A DNA stretch of 64,000 bases. Source: Actinophytocola sp036378875. Its GTDB lineage: Bacteria; Actinomycetota; Actinomycetes; Mycobacteriales; Pseudonocardiaceae. The DNA is taken from contig NZ_DASUVO010000110.1 in assembly GCF_036378875.1 (NCBI RefSeq), positions 11,461 to 75,460 of the forward strand, read 5' to 3'. Each line of letters begins with the position of its first letter. Within the stretch, counting starts at the first letter, position 1. This document shows positions 8,078 through 16,743 of this stretch, piece after piece. The notes beneath the pieces were generated by a model. It did not search any database. It had not been told where the DNA came from and saw only the letters and a program-made list of their open reading frames with translations. Both the position numbers and the translations under genes were made by a program.

Positions 8078-9304
8078 ATGACAGCACTGCAAGCTCCGCA
8101 GGTCAGAGGCCCCGATCGGCGCTACCTGCGGGATCGTGTGGAAGCCGAGGCATATGTCGCGTCCGTCTGTTTCAAGCACGGACCGCCGAGACTTCACGGA
8201 GTCGAGCTCGAATGGACCGTCCACCACACGGACGATCCGCGACGGCGGCTCGAAGCCTCCCATCTGGCCGTCGCACTTGGTCCCCACGCTCCACGAACAC
8301 TCGTAAAGGACAGTCCCCAACTCCCGTTACCGTCCGGTTCGGCGCTCACGGTCGAGCCCGGTGGGCAGGTCGAGATCTCCTCCCTCCCGCAGGCTTCCCT
8401 CGCCGAACTGTTCCAAGTGGTCACCGAAGACCACGTCTTCCTCGCCCAGCTGCTCCGCGAATCGGGCCTCGCGCTCGGTGATCGCGGCCTCGACGAGCAC
8501 CGATCACCGGTGCGGGTTCTCGACACCCCGCGTTACGCCGCGATGGAGCACGTCTTCGAGGCCATCGGTCCGCACGGGATCACGATGATGTGCTGCACAG
8601 CCGGCTTACAGGTGTGCCTCGATGTCGGTGAGCCGCACACGTTCGCGGACAGATGGGCCGCGGTCAGCGCGCTCGGCCCGGTACTGGTCGCCGCGTTCGC
8701 CAACTCCTCGACGTTCGACGGGAAGGCCACCGGCTGGGCGTCGGCCAGGATGCGCGCCGTGCTCGGCACCGACCCGCCGAGATCCATGCCGTCCGCGATC
8801 GTCGACGATCCGGCCACCGAGTGGGCCCGGCGCGTGCTCGACACCCCGGTTCTGTGCGTACGCGGGGAAGGCGAGCGCTGGCAGACCCCCGGAGGGCTGA
8901 CGTTCGCCGAATGGGTCGCGGGCGGCCTGCCGAGCCCGCCGACCACCGACGACCTCGACTACCACATCTCCACGATGTTCCCGCCCGTGCGGCCGCACGG
9001 ATACCTGGAGGTGCGGTACCTCGACGCGCAGCCGGGCCACGGCTGGGTCACCCCGACCGCGCTGCTCGCCGCGCTGATGTCGGACCAGGGCACGGTCGAG
9101 GCCGTGCTGGAGGCCTGCCTGCCCGTCGGCGACCGGTGGCTCCCGGCCGCTCGCGACGGCCTCGCCGACCGGGCGATCGCCACCGCGGCGGCCAGGGTGC
9201 TCTCGCTCGGCGCCGACGTGCTGCCCAGCATGGGCCTGCCGCCCGATCTGACCATGGCGATCGTCGCCGACCTCGACCAACTCATCGTGAGGAGCAGTTC
9301 ATGA
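8078..9304 (+). CDS. egtA: Ergothioneine biosynthesis glutamate-cysteine ligase EgtA
   Basis: 408 residues. It makes gamma-glutamylcysteine from glutamate and cysteine, the sulfur donor for the EgtB step. The fold-type GCS2-like sequence includes HGVELEWTVHH, the segment VEPGGQVEISSLP, FANSSTFDGKATGWASARMR and the substrate-loop HISTMFPPVRP, all typical of actinobacterial EgtA. The ATG at 8078 is preceded by CGGAGG at 8061-8066, spaced 11 nt; a GTG at 8066 overlaps that site and is unlikely. It opens the egt operon and its TGA overlaps the egtB ATG. The only anomaly is the absence of egtE downstream. Confidence 0.93.
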   Translation: MTALQAPQVRGPDRRYLRDRVEAEAYVASVCFKHGPPRLHGVELEWTVHHTDDPRRRLEASHLAVALGPHAPRTLVKDSPQLPLPSGSALTVEPGGQVEISSLPQASLAELFQVVTEDHVFLAQLLRESGLALGDRGLDEHRSPVRVLDTPRYAAMEHVFEAIGPHGITMMCCTAGLQVCLDVGEPHTFADRWAAVSALGPVLVAAFANSSTFDGKATGWASARMRAVLGTDPPRSMPSAIVDDPATEWARRVLDTPVLCVRGEGERWQTPGGLTFAEWVAGGLPSPPTTDDLDYHISTMFPPVRPHGYLEVRYLDAQPGHGWVTPTALLAALMSDQGTVEAVLEACLPVGDRWLPAARDGLADRAIATAAARVLSLGADVLPSMGLPPDLTMAIVADLDQLIVRSSS

Positions 9305-10626
9305 CCGCGGCAGACGCGGGCACGGAGGCATTGCGCGAACACGTGGCCACTCAGCTGCGTCGTTCCCGGGACCGGAGCGTCGCGCTGACCGACGCCGTCG
9401 ACGACGACGACCTGGTGCGGCAGCACTCGAAGCTGATGTCCCCGCTGGTCTGGGACCTCGCGCACATCGGCAACCAGGAGGAGCTCTGGCTGGTCCGCGA
9501 CGTCGGCGGCCGCGAGCCGGTGCGGGAGGACATCGACAACCTGTACGACGCCTTCCAGCACCCGCGCGCCGACCGGCCCGCGTTACCCCTGCTGGGCCCC
9601 GTCGAGGCCCGCGGGTACGTGCGTGAGGTGCGGGACAAGGTGTTCGACGTCCTGGAACGCAGCCCGCTGGAGGGCCACAGGCTGGAGGCGGACGGGTTCG
9701 CGTTCGGCATGATCGTCCAGCACGAGCAGCAGCACGACGAGACCATGCTGGCCACGCACCAGCTGCGTTCGGGATCACCCGTGCTGCACGCCCCACCACC
9801 GCCTACCGGCCGGCCGCTGCCGGTCGACGAGGTTCTGGTGCCGGCCGGGCCGTTCGACATGGGCACCTCGATCGAGCCATGGGCACTGGACAACGAGCGG
9901 CCGGCGCACCAGGTGCACGTGGACGCGTACTTCATCGACACGGCACCGGTGACCAACGGGCAGTACCTCGCGTTCATCGCCGCCGGCGGCTACGACGACC
10001 CCCGCTGGTGGACCGAGGAGGGCTGGGCCTTCCGGGTCAAGGCCGACCTGGTCGCGCCGCGGTTCTGGGTGCGCGACGGCGAAGGGTTCCTGCGCAACCG
10101 TTTCGGGCACGTGGAACCGATCCCGCCGGACGAACCGGTCGTGCACGTGTGCTTCCACGAGGCACGCGCGTACGCGACGTGGGCCGGCAAGCGACTGCCG
10201 ACCGAGCCGGAGTGGGAGAAGGCGGCCCGCTTCGACCCGGCCACGGGCCGTTCGCGCCGGTATCCGTGGGGCGACGAGGACCCGGGTCCCACCCACGCGA
10301 ACCTGGGCCAGCGGCACCTGTCCCCGGCTCCGGTCGGCGCGTATCCGGCGGGTGCGTCGCCGCTGGGCGTGCACCAGCTGATCGGGGACGTGTGGGAGTG
10401 GCTGGACTCGGACTTCCACGGCTACCCGGGTTTCGAGGCGTTCCCGTACCGGGAGTACTCGGAGGTGTTCTTCGGCAGCGACTACAAGATGCTGCGTGGC
10501 GGCTCCTTCGGCACCGACCCGGCCGCGTGCCGGGCGACGTTCCGCAACTGGGACTACCCGATCCGCCGCCAGATCTTCGCCGGCTTCCGGTGCGCCCGGG
10601 ACGCCACGCGCGAGGAGCTGGCCTGA
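9301..10626 (+). CDS. egtB: Ergothioneine sulfoxide synthase EgtB
   Basis: 441 residues. The non-heme iron enzyme joins gamma-glutamylcysteine (or cysteine) to hercynine with O2 to give the sulfoxide. The N-terminal DinB-like domain supplies the three iron histidines: His55 (WDLAHIGNQEE) and His141/His145 in HEQQHDE, the HX3HXE motif. The C-terminal half is a formylglycine-generating-enzyme-type domain (PAGPFDMGTS, RLPTEPEWEKAARFDPAT, GDVWEWLDSDFHGYPGF). Its ATG overlaps the egtA stop, and egtC begins 3 bp after its TGA. Confidence 0.95.
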   Translation: MTAADAGTEALREHVATQLRRSRDRSVALTDAVDDDDLVRQHSKLMSPLVWDLAHIGNQEELWLVRDVGGREPVREDIDNLYDAFQHPRADRPALPLLGPVEARGYVREVRDKVFDVLERSPLEGHRLEADGFAFGMIVQHEQQHDETMLATHQLRSGSPVLHAPPPPTGRPLPVDEVLVPAGPFDMGTSIEPWALDNERPAHQVHVDAYFIDTAPVTNGQYLAFIAAGGYDDPRWWTEEGWAFRVKADLVAPRFWVRDGEGFLRNRFGHVEPIPPDEPVVHVCFHEARAYATWAGKRLPTEPEWEKAARFDPATGRSRRYPWGDEDPGPTHANLGQRHLSPAPVGAYPAGASPLGVHQLIGDVWEWLDSDFHGYPGFEAFPYREYSEVFFGSDYKMLRGGSFGTDPAACRATFRNWDYPIRRQIFAGFRCARDATREELA

Positions 10627-10629
10627 GCC

Positions 10630-11397
10630 GTGTGCCGGCATCTGGCTTACGTCGGCGAGCCCGTGCGGCTCGCCGACCTGCTGCTGACCCCGCCGCACTC
10701 ATTACTGCGGCAGTCATGGGCACCCCGCGACATGCGCGGCGGTGGCACCGTCAACGCGGACGGCTATGGCATCGGCTGGTATCCGCTGACATCCGACCCG
10801 TCCTTCGGCAAGGACGAGCCCGTGCGGCTGCGCCGCGACAGTCCGATGTGGACCGACGCGGCGCTGCCGGGGCTGGCGTCCTCCGTCCTCACGGGCGCCG
10901 TGCTCGCCGCGGTGCGGTCGGCGACCATCGGGATGCCGGTGGTGGAGACCGCGTGCGCGCCCTTCGCGACCGGGCAATGGTTGTTCAGCCACAACGGTTT
11001 GGTGCGTGGCTGGCCGTCGTCGGTGGCCGAGCTGGCGGCGCGGCTGCCGGTGACGGACCTGCTCCTGATGGACGCGCCGACGGACGCCGCGTTGCTGTGG
11101 GCCCTGTTGCGGGCTCGCCTCGAATCCGGTGAGAAACCGCGGGACGCGGTGGCGTCACTGGTGATCGAGGTGGCCGAGGCCGCGCCTGGCTCGCGGCTGA
11201 ACCTGCTGTTGACCGACGGCTCGGCGATCGTCGGCACCGCGTGGACGCACTCGTTGTGGGTGCGTGCGTCGCCGGCCGCCGTGGTGGTCGCCTCAGAGCC
11301 GTACGACGAGGATCCGGGCTGGCAGGAGGTGCCGGACGGGCACCTCGTGACGGCTACAACGTCCAATGTGGACATGATGCGACTGGGAGAGCTATGA
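10630..11397 (+). CDS. egtC: Gamma-glutamyl-hercynylcysteine sulfoxide hydrolase EgtC
   Basis: 255 residues from a GTG. A class-II glutamine amidotransferase-like Ntn hydrolase that removes the gamma-glutamyl group from the EgtB product. Cys2 at the very N-terminus (MCRHLAYVG) becomes the catalytic nucleophile after Met removal. The NADGYGIGWY segment and FSHNGLVRGWP are characteristic of the fold. An EgtC that matches the EgtA/EgtB pair means the operon uses the gamma-glutamylcysteine route rather than free cysteine. Its TGA overlaps the egtD ATG by 4 bp. Confidence 0.93.
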   Translation: MCRHLAYVGEPVRLADLLLTPPHSLLRQSWAPRDMRGGGTVNADGYGIGWYPLTSDPSFGKDEPVRLRRDSPMWTDAALPGLASSVLTGAVLAAVRSATIGMPVVETACAPFATGQWLFSHNGLVRGWPSSVAELAARLPVTDLLLMDAPTDAALLWALLRARLESGEKPRDAVASLVIEVAEAAPGSRLNLLLTDGSAIVGTAWTHSLWVRASPAAVVVASEPYDEDPGWQEVPDGHLVTATTSNVDMMRLGEL

Positions 11398-12362
11398 CGG
11401 ACCTGACCGTGTATCTGACCCAGGACGACGTCGCGAGGGCACTGCGGTCGGACGTCCTGACCGGACTGACGGCGACGCCGAAAACCTTGCCGCCCAAGTG
11501 GTTCTACGACGCGCGGGGGAGTGAGCTGTTCGAGCGGATCACCCGCCTGCCGGAGTACTACCCGACCCGGGCAGAACGGGAGGTGCTGGCCGACCGGGCC
11601 GACGAGATCGCGACGCTGACGGGCGCGCACACGCTGGTGGAGCTGGGCTCCGGCTCGTCGGAGAAGACCCGCCTGCTGCTGGACGCGTTGCGCCGCAACG
11701 CAAGTCTGCGGGAGATCGTGGCGCTGGACGTGTCGGACGCCGCGCTGTCGGCCTCGGTGGCCGTGCTGCGCGAGGCGTACGCCCCCGCGACCGTCCACGG
11801 TGTGGTCGGCGACTTCACCCGGCACCTGGCGCTGCTGCCCGGCGACGTGCCGCGCCTGGTCGCGTTCCTCGGTGGCACGATCGGCAACCTGGTGCCGGCG
11901 GAACGAGCCAAGTTCCTGACCGCCCTGCGCGACAACCTGCAGGTCGGGGAGTGGCTACTGCTGGGAACCGACCTGGTGAAGGACCCGGCCACCCTGGTGG
12001 CGGCGTACGACGACGCGCAGGGCGTGACGGCCGAGTTCAACCGCAACGTGCTGCACGTGCTGAACCGCGAACTGTCGGCGGACTTCGACACCTCGTCCTT
12101 CGCCCACGTGGCCCGGTGGAACGAGCAGGAGGAGTGGATAGAGATGCACCTGCGGGCCACACGGGACATGGAGGTCCACATCCGGGAGCTCGATCTCACG
12201 GTGCCCTTCGCGGCCGGCGAGGAACTGCACACCGAGATCTCGGCGAAGTTCCGCCCAGCCAGGGTGTCGGCGGAGCTGGCCGAGGCGGGCTTCGAACTGG
12301 CCAAGTGGTGGACGGACCGGCAGGGCCGCTTCGGGGTTTCCCTGGCCAGGGCCGTGGCGTAG
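11394..12362 (+). CDS. egtD: Histidine N-alpha-methyltransferase EgtD
   Basis: 322 residues. Trimethylates histidine to hercynine using three S-adenosylmethionine molecules, the first committed step of ergothioneine synthesis. The SAM site is LVELGSGSSEKT; the substrate region includes LPEYYPTRAE and FLGGTIGNLVP, and the C-terminal ISAKFRPARVSAELAEAGFE is typical. As the last operon gene it is followed within 10 bp by a strong hairpin (12372-12412). The product of the following C-S lyase step (EgtE) is not encoded in this window. Confidence 0.95.
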   Translation: MTDLTVYLTQDDVARALRSDVLTGLTATPKTLPPKWFYDARGSELFERITRLPEYYPTRAEREVLADRADEIATLTGAHTLVELGSGSSEKTRLLLDALRRNASLREIVALDVSDAALSASVAVLREAYAPATVHGVVGDFTRHLALLPGDVPRLVAFLGGTIGNLVPAERAKFLTALRDNLQVGEWLLLGTDLVKDPATLVAAYDDAQGVTAEFNRNVLHVLNRELSADFDTSSFAHVARWNEQEEWIEMHLRATRDMEVHIRELDLTVPFAAGEELHTEISAKFRPARVSAELAEAGFELAKWWTDRQGRFGVSLARAVA

Positions 12363-12371
12363 CGCGCGTGT

Positions 12372-12412
12372 AGATCGTCTGGTGACCGGTCCACCCGATC
12401 ACCAGACGATCT
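12372..12412 (+). terminator. Terminator of the egtABCD operon
   Basis: A perfect 14-bp inverted repeat, AGATCGTCTGGTGA (12372-12385) with TCACCAGACGATCT (12399-12412), has a 13-nt loop and is followed by CCCTACTTT. Its position 10 bp after egtD fits a rho-independent-like terminator. Confidence 0.8.
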
Positions 12413-12545
12413 CCCTACTTTCGGACGTGACCGAACGAGGCAGCGGGTTCCACCGAATCGCCGATACTAAAGATCATCACCTTGTGTGACCCTTTCGACT
12501 GGTGCAGTGACGAAAAGTCGCTCCAGGTCGGGAGAAGGGTCCGTC

Positions 12546-14195
12546 GTGTCTTCGACAACCAGACGCTCGGTTAGACGTGGTGCCACCGCGGTGTTGGCTC
12601 TCATGACAGGGGCGATCGGTCTGGTGGCACCCACCGCCGCCACCGCCGCGCCCGAACAGGTGGCAGCGAAGGCCGTGGCCCCGGTCACCTGGGGCCAGTG
12701 CGACCCCAGCGAACTCGTCGGCATCCCGGCGAACGAGCTGCCGCAGTACAGCTGCGCCAACTACGCGGTGCCGCTCGACCACGACCGGCCGAACCTCGGC
12801 ACGATCAACCTCGCGCTGATGCGCCGCGCGGCCAACAACCCGTCCGCGAAGATCGGCTCGCTGTTCCTCAACCCGGGCGGTCCAGGCGGCAGCGGCTACC
12901 AGCGGCCGAAGTCGGCCAAGAACATCTTCGAACCGCAGGTGCTGGACCGCTTCGACCTGATCGGCTTCGATCCTCGGGGCGTCGCACGCAGCACCCCGCT
13001 GCGCTGCTTCGCCACCGAGGAGGACGCCGACGAGGTCTTCGGGCGCATGCACCCGCTGCCGGTGGCCCCGGCGGACGAGGCGACGACTCTCAAGGCCCTC
13101 AAGGACTACGGCCAGTTCTGCAAGCGCTTCGGCGGCCCGCTGCTGGAGCACATGTCGACCAAGGACGTGGCGCGGGACCTCGACGTGATGCGCCAGGCGG
13201 TCGGCGACAGCAAGCTGACCTACGTCGGCTTCTCCTACGGCACGCTGCTCGGCGCGACGTACGTCAACCTCTTCCCGACCAAGGCCAGGGCGATCATCCT
13301 GGACGGCAACGTCGACCCGAACCTGCGCCTGCACAACGGTGTCGAATACGACAAGCAGCGCACCGGCGGGTTCGAGCTGGCACTGGACGCGTACCTGGCC
13401 GAGTGCGACGCGGTCGGCACGGCGTGCTCGTTCACCGGCGACGCCCGCGAGAAGTACGACGCCCTGCGCGACCACCTGCGCAACGTCGGCCCGATCACGC
13501 TGCCCGGTGACCCAGACGACTTCGTCGTCGACGAGGCCACCCTGACCGGCACCGTGGCGGGCGCGCTGTACAACCCGGCGGTGTTCACACAGCTCGCCGA
13601 CCTGCTGCAGGAGCTGTGGGCAATGATCAACCCGGCGACGTCGGCCCGCGCGGCCACCACGCTGACCGGCGAGCGGTTCGTGGCCCTGCAGGCCGGCACG
13701 CAGATGGGCAGGGCCGACATCCTGCCGGACACCCCGTACACGAGCGACGACTCGTACCTCGCGGTGAACTGCTCGGACAAGCCGTTCGACAACCGGCCGT
13801 CGGGCATCCCGGCACTCGCCGACAAGTGGGAGCGCCAGATGCCGAGCTTCGGCCGCTACCTCGCGTGGGGCGACCCCGCGGCCTGCCCGACCTGGCCGGT
13901 GCGCGACCCGGACTCGTACCGCGGCCCATGGAACAAGCGGACCGAGACCCCGGTGCTGTTGTTCGGCAACTTCTACGACCCGGCAACGCAGTACGAGTTC
14001 TCGCGGCGCATGTCGCGACAGCTCGGCAACGCGCGACTGGTCAGTGTGGACTCGTTCGGCCACTGCATCCTCGGTGACAGCACGTGCACCGACCTGATCG
14101 CGGCCGACTACCTGATCAACCTGAAGGTCCCGAGCCCGGGCATCGTGTGCAACCCGGACGTGCAGCCGTTCCCCGCCGCGGCGCGAACGAGCTGA
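12546..14195 (+). CDS. Secreted alpha/beta hydrolase, tripeptidyl-aminopeptidase-like (S33)
   Basis: 549 residues from the GTG at 12546, which has GGGAGAAGG 7 nt upstream; an in-frame GTG at 12486 lacks a site. The N-terminus is a Sec-type signal (twin-arginine-rich n-region, hydrophobic core, ATAA cleavage region). The catalytic serine is Ser230 in GFSYG, with the oxyanion segment LNPGGPGGSGY upstream. The C-terminal TAP-like region carries the likely acid in GNFYDPATQ and His in SFGHC. Such enzymes cleave tripeptides or amino-acid esters outside the cell. A monocistronic unit with a GC-rich hairpin just after the stop. Confidence 0.88.
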   Translation: MSSTTRRSVRRGATAVLALMTGAIGLVAPTAATAAPEQVAAKAVAPVTWGQCDPSELVGIPANELPQYSCANYAVPLDHDRPNLGTINLALMRRAANNPSAKIGSLFLNPGGPGGSGYQRPKSAKNIFEPQVLDRFDLIGFDPRGVARSTPLRCFATEEDADEVFGRMHPLPVAPADEATTLKALKDYGQFCKRFGGPLLEHMSTKDVARDLDVMRQAVGDSKLTYVGFSYGTLLGATYVNLFPTKARAIILDGNVDPNLRLHNGVEYDKQRTGGFELALDAYLAECDAVGTACSFTGDAREKYDALRDHLRNVGPITLPGDPDDFVVDEATLTGTVAGALYNPAVFTQLADLLQELWAMINPATSARAATTLTGERFVALQAGTQMGRADILPDTPYTSDDSYLAVNCSDKPFDNRPSGIPALADKWERQMPSFGRYLAWGDPAACPTWPVRDPDSYRGPWNKRTETPVLLFGNFYDPATQYEFSRRMSRQLGNARLVSVDSFGHCILGDSTCTDLIAADYLINLKVPSPGIVCNPDVQPFPAAARTS

Positions 14196-14202
14196 ACGAA
14201 AC

Positions 14203-14239
14203 CCCGGTCGGCCGGCACGTGGGGCGTCGGCCGACCGGG
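14203..14239 (+). terminator. GC-rich hairpin after the secreted hydrolase gene
   Basis: CCCGGTCGGCCG (14203-14214) pairs perfectly with CGGCCGACCGGG (14228-14239) around a 13-nt loop, 7 bp after the stop codon. No T-run follows, which is common in GC-rich actinobacterial terminators. Confidence 0.65.
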
Positions 14240-14321
14240 ATTCGCGGCCTTTCCGCGCGAAAGTCCCATTCGTGCGGCCATCCCCGGCTCACTGTCGGTC
14301 CCCCACGGCACACTCCTCCCC

Positions 14322-15236
14322 ATGACGACCATCGACCAGGTGACCTGGCTTGACCTCCCCGTACAGGGGCCCTTCGACCTCACCGCGAGCGCCCGCTTCC
14401 TGGAGGGCTTCGCCCCGGCGGCCCGCGCCGACGCGGCCGCTCATCACGGCGAGCTCAGACTCGCCTTCCCCGTCACACCAAGCTGGCGCCCGGTCGGCGT
14501 CCTGGTGAGACAATCGATCCCCGGCGGTCCCGTCCACGTGGCGGTCCGCGGCGCACCGTCCGATGTAGACCACGCGGTGGCCGAGGTGAGCCGCATCCTG
14601 TCCCTCGACGTGGACGGCAGCGGGTTCCCCGAAGTGGGCGCCCGCGACCCGGTGGTGGGCGAACTGCAACGCCGCTACCCGGGCCTGCGCCCGGTGGCGT
14701 TCCACTCCCCGTACGAGGCCGCGTGCTTCGCGATCATCGGCCACCGCATCCGCATGACACAGGCCGCGTCGATCAAACGCCAACTGTCGGTGCAACTGGG
14801 CGAATCGGTGGACGTGCACGGCGTCACGCTGCCAACATTCCCGCCCCCGGCGGTCCTACGCGCACAACCACGAGTACCGATGGTCAGCGAACTGAAGAGC
14901 AACCGACTGAAGGCAATAGCCGAGGCAGCGGAAGCAGGCCACCTGAACGCGGCGAACCTGCGCTCGGTACCGATCGCGGACGCGCTGGCGCGCCTGAAAG
15001 AGCTACCAGGCATAGGCGACTTCTCAGCAGAACTGATCCTCCTGAGAGGCGCCGCCCACCCGGACGGCTTCCCCGAGTCGGAAACCCGCCTGCACGAGGA
15101 AATGCGCCGCCACTACCCGGCGACGACCAAGTCCGAACTACGGGAGATCGCCGAGGTGTGGCGCCCGTACCGCACGTGGGTGTCTCTGCTGCTACGAGTA
15201 AGCCGAGAGGAGGCGTCCGCCGCTGCCAACCGTTGA
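14322..15236 (+). CDS. AlkA-like HhH-GPD DNA glycosylase with Glu at the catalytic Asp position
   Basis: 304 residues. The C-terminal half has the AlkA-type helix-hairpin-helix glycosylase layout: FHSPYEAACFAIIGHRI, the hairpin LKELPGIGDFSAELILLRG, and the helix after it. AlkA relatives remove alkylated bases and need an aspartate just after the hairpin (FPxxD). Here the residue is Glu254 (FPESETRLHEEM), a conservative but unusual replacement that may lower or alter activity. The N-terminal domain (about 1-110) resembles the AlkA beta domain. Transcribed alone. Confidence 0.82.
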   Translation: MTTIDQVTWLDLPVQGPFDLTASARFLEGFAPAARADAAAHHGELRLAFPVTPSWRPVGVLVRQSIPGGPVHVAVRGAPSDVDHAVAEVSRILSLDVDGSGFPEVGARDPVVGELQRRYPGLRPVAFHSPYEAACFAIIGHRIRMTQAASIKRQLSVQLGESVDVHGVTLPTFPPPAVLRAQPRVPMVSELKSNRLKAIAEAAEAGHLNAANLRSVPIADALARLKELPGIGDFSAELILLRGAAHPDGFPESETRLHEEMRRHYPATTKSELREIAEVWRPYRTWVSLLLRVSREEASAAANR

Positions 15237-15585
15237 CGCTTTCGCTGGTTGGGATCGGCGGTCGGGGCCGCGGGGTGGGGGCCGCCGCCGGGGGGCCGCG
15301 GGGTGGGGCCCGGGGGTGGGGGCCGTGGGTTGGTGTCGCTTGCCGCGGCTGTGGGACCACCACGTCGCCAGTCATGGGGCCACCGACAGCAGTGCAGAAG
15401 TGGAACAGGTTCTCGCACTGTCGATTGGCGAGCGCCGCGTCCCAGAACGACCGATAAGCGGCAGATGAGGATGTTTCGTTGGGTTCGAGGGACCGGGCGG
15501 CCTCGGTAGTGGAAGCGCGCGAACGCCAGGCTTTCCGATCAGTTCCGCGGCGGCGGGCTTCACGCCGTAGGACTTACACCGGTAC
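15237..15585. other. Gene-free G-rich segment with one copy of a 57-bp repeat
   Basis: About 350 bp without a credible gene. Bases 15258-15332 are dominated by runs of four to six G on the plus strand, a strong G-quadruplex candidate. The 57-bp repeat core follows at 15333-15389. The rest shows only degenerate similarity to the flank of the other core copy. Short frames here are proline- or arginine-rich artefacts of the base composition. Confidence 0.7.
15333..15389 (+). repeat. 57-bp dispersed repeat core, left copy
   Basis: Matches the inverted copy at 19848-19904 at 48 of 57 positions by eye; the central run TGTGGGACCACC is identical. G-rich sequence sits on its outer (left) side, mirroring the right copy, so the pair brackets the 15.4-19.8 kb segment. 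Confidence 0.75.
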
Positions 15586-16062
15586 CTACTGTCGAAGGTC
15601 GGTCGTCGCGGGAGCGGCTGGGACGGCGGGGGTTCGAGGCCATTTCCAGGCGGAGCGCAGGATGAAGGCCAGGAGCAGCACCTCGATTCCGATGGAGAGG
15701 CCGTAGAAGGAGGCCCAGGCCCAGGATTCCCCTACCGCGTTGAACACCGAGAGGGGGATGTAGAGCAATGCGACGACGAGGTTCGTGGCGCGGTTCGCCT
15801 GGACGGGCAGCGTCATGGAGAGCATCACCATCAGGGCCGGGATCGCCACGATCGCGAGGAAAATGGTCAACAACGTCGGGCTGATGTCGAACTCAAAGAT
15901 GACGCCACCCCGGATTTCGTCGATGGCGCCGGGCTTGTAGAGGTGGAAGTAGTCGACGTAGATGTAGAGGAACATGATGCTGGTCCATGCGGCGGCAAGT
16001 TTGGCTTGCACGGGGGCCGGCGGGTTGTCGAGCAGGTTCGGGGTGTTCGTTCGGATGGTCAT
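15586..16062 (-). CDS. Small four-helix membrane protein (DUF6326-like)
   Basis: 158 residues with four clear hydrophobic segments: ~27-45 (WTSIMFLYIYVDYFHLYKPG region), ~60-85, ~92-112 and ~118-138. A GGAGGAAG site precedes the ATG at 16062. I associate it with the DUF6326 family, which has no known function; the match is from memory of the signature and not certain. A 12-bp palindrome at 16118-16129 lies upstream and could be its operator. It ends just inside the G-rich flank and belongs to the accessory segment. Confidence 0.7.
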   Translation of the reverse strand: MTIRTNTPNLLDNPPAPVQAKLAAAWTSIMFLYIYVDYFHLYKPGAIDEIRGGVIFEFDISPTLLTIFLAIVAIPALMVMLSMTLPVQANRATNLVVALLYIPLSVFNAVGESWAWASFYGLSIGIEVLLLAFILRSAWKWPRTPAVPAAPATTDLRQ

Positions 16063-16117
16063 CGGTTCTTCCTCCGAGAGGAGCGGTCCGTCCGCCGGAG
16101 TGGCGGTAGGTCTGGGC

Positions 16118-16129
16118 GTGCGTACGCAC
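16118..16129. promoter_or_regulatory. Perfect 12-bp palindrome upstream of the membrane-protein gene
   Basis: GTGCGTACGCAC reads the same on both strands. It lies 56 bp upstream of the ATG at 16062, a typical position for a dimeric repressor site. No regulator can be tied to it. Confidence 0.4.
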
Positions 16130-16158
16130 AGGTTGGGTGGTTCTCGTCGGTCCGGTCG

Positions 16159-16440
16159 TCAGGCGGTGACCACGTCCTTCCCTCGGGTGTGGCCGGTCCC
16201 GACGTAGCGGAGGGCGTCGGCTGCTTCGTCGAGGGGGTGGGTGCGGTCGATGACCGGCGTGACCTGCCCGGTCGCGAGGAGGTCGGCCAGGGTGAGGAGG
16301 TCCTGGCGCTTCCCGACCGACTTGAAAGGCTTCAGCTGCTGACGGGTGATCCCGGACTGCACGCGCGCTGTGACGATCCGACCGAGGGGCCCGAGCAGCG
16401 GGCCGCCGCGTCCGCTGTTGGGGATGAGGGTGCCGCCTGG
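16159..16440 (-). pseudogene. C-terminal remnant of a zinc-type alcohol dehydrogenase/quinone reductase
   Basis: About 93 residues match the end of MDR-superfamily NAD(P)-dependent reductases: PGGTLIPNSGRGG, GPLGRIVTA, then VTPVIDRTHPLDEAADALRY and a GKDVVT terminus. The whole catalytic and most of the nucleotide-binding part is missing. The frame continues upstream to 16542 only as unrelated, Pro/Gly/Arg-rich sequence, so the 5' end was lost by deletion or recombination. It lies next to another damaged gene (16526-16743), suggesting one rearrangement removed the ends of both. Confidence 0.72.
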
Positions 16441-16525
16441 GCGATCAACCTCGCGGTCGCCGAGCGGCAGATCCGCGAGCGGCCCGCCGTGGTACCCCCG
16501 CGGCGCCGGTCCAGGTGCCACTGCC

Positions 16526-16743
16526 ATGACCGGCCGGATCACGCCGGGCGATGGGGTCCCCGGCTACGAGCTCCCGCTGGAGGGACACCTCGACAACCAT
16601 TGGTACGACTGGGATTCCGGCCTGACCATGCACCACGAGAACGACGGCACCACCACGCTACGCAGCCCAGGACTCGACCAGGCGGCCCTCCACGGAGTGC
16701 TCGCCCGCGTGCGCGACCTCGGCGCCGCCCTCATCTCGGTCAC
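16526..16743 (+). pseudogene. Remnant of a small conserved actinobacterial protein
   Basis: From ATG 16526 the frame encodes about 72 residues: GYELPLEGHLDNHWYDWDSG, then DGTTTLRSPGLDQAALHGVL and RVRDLGAALISVT. This pattern is common in a family of ~75-85-residue actinobacterial proteins of unknown function, usually found near membrane or reductase genes. Here the frame has no stop at the expected point and runs on antisense into the next gene, so its natural end was lost. It could still be expressed with an unrelated tail. Confidence 0.55.

Noticed and set aside
15113..15563. Proline- and arginine-rich short frames around 15.1-15.6 kb
   Set aside because: They are translations of G-runs and repeat sequence, lack ribosome sites, and overlap one another on both strands.
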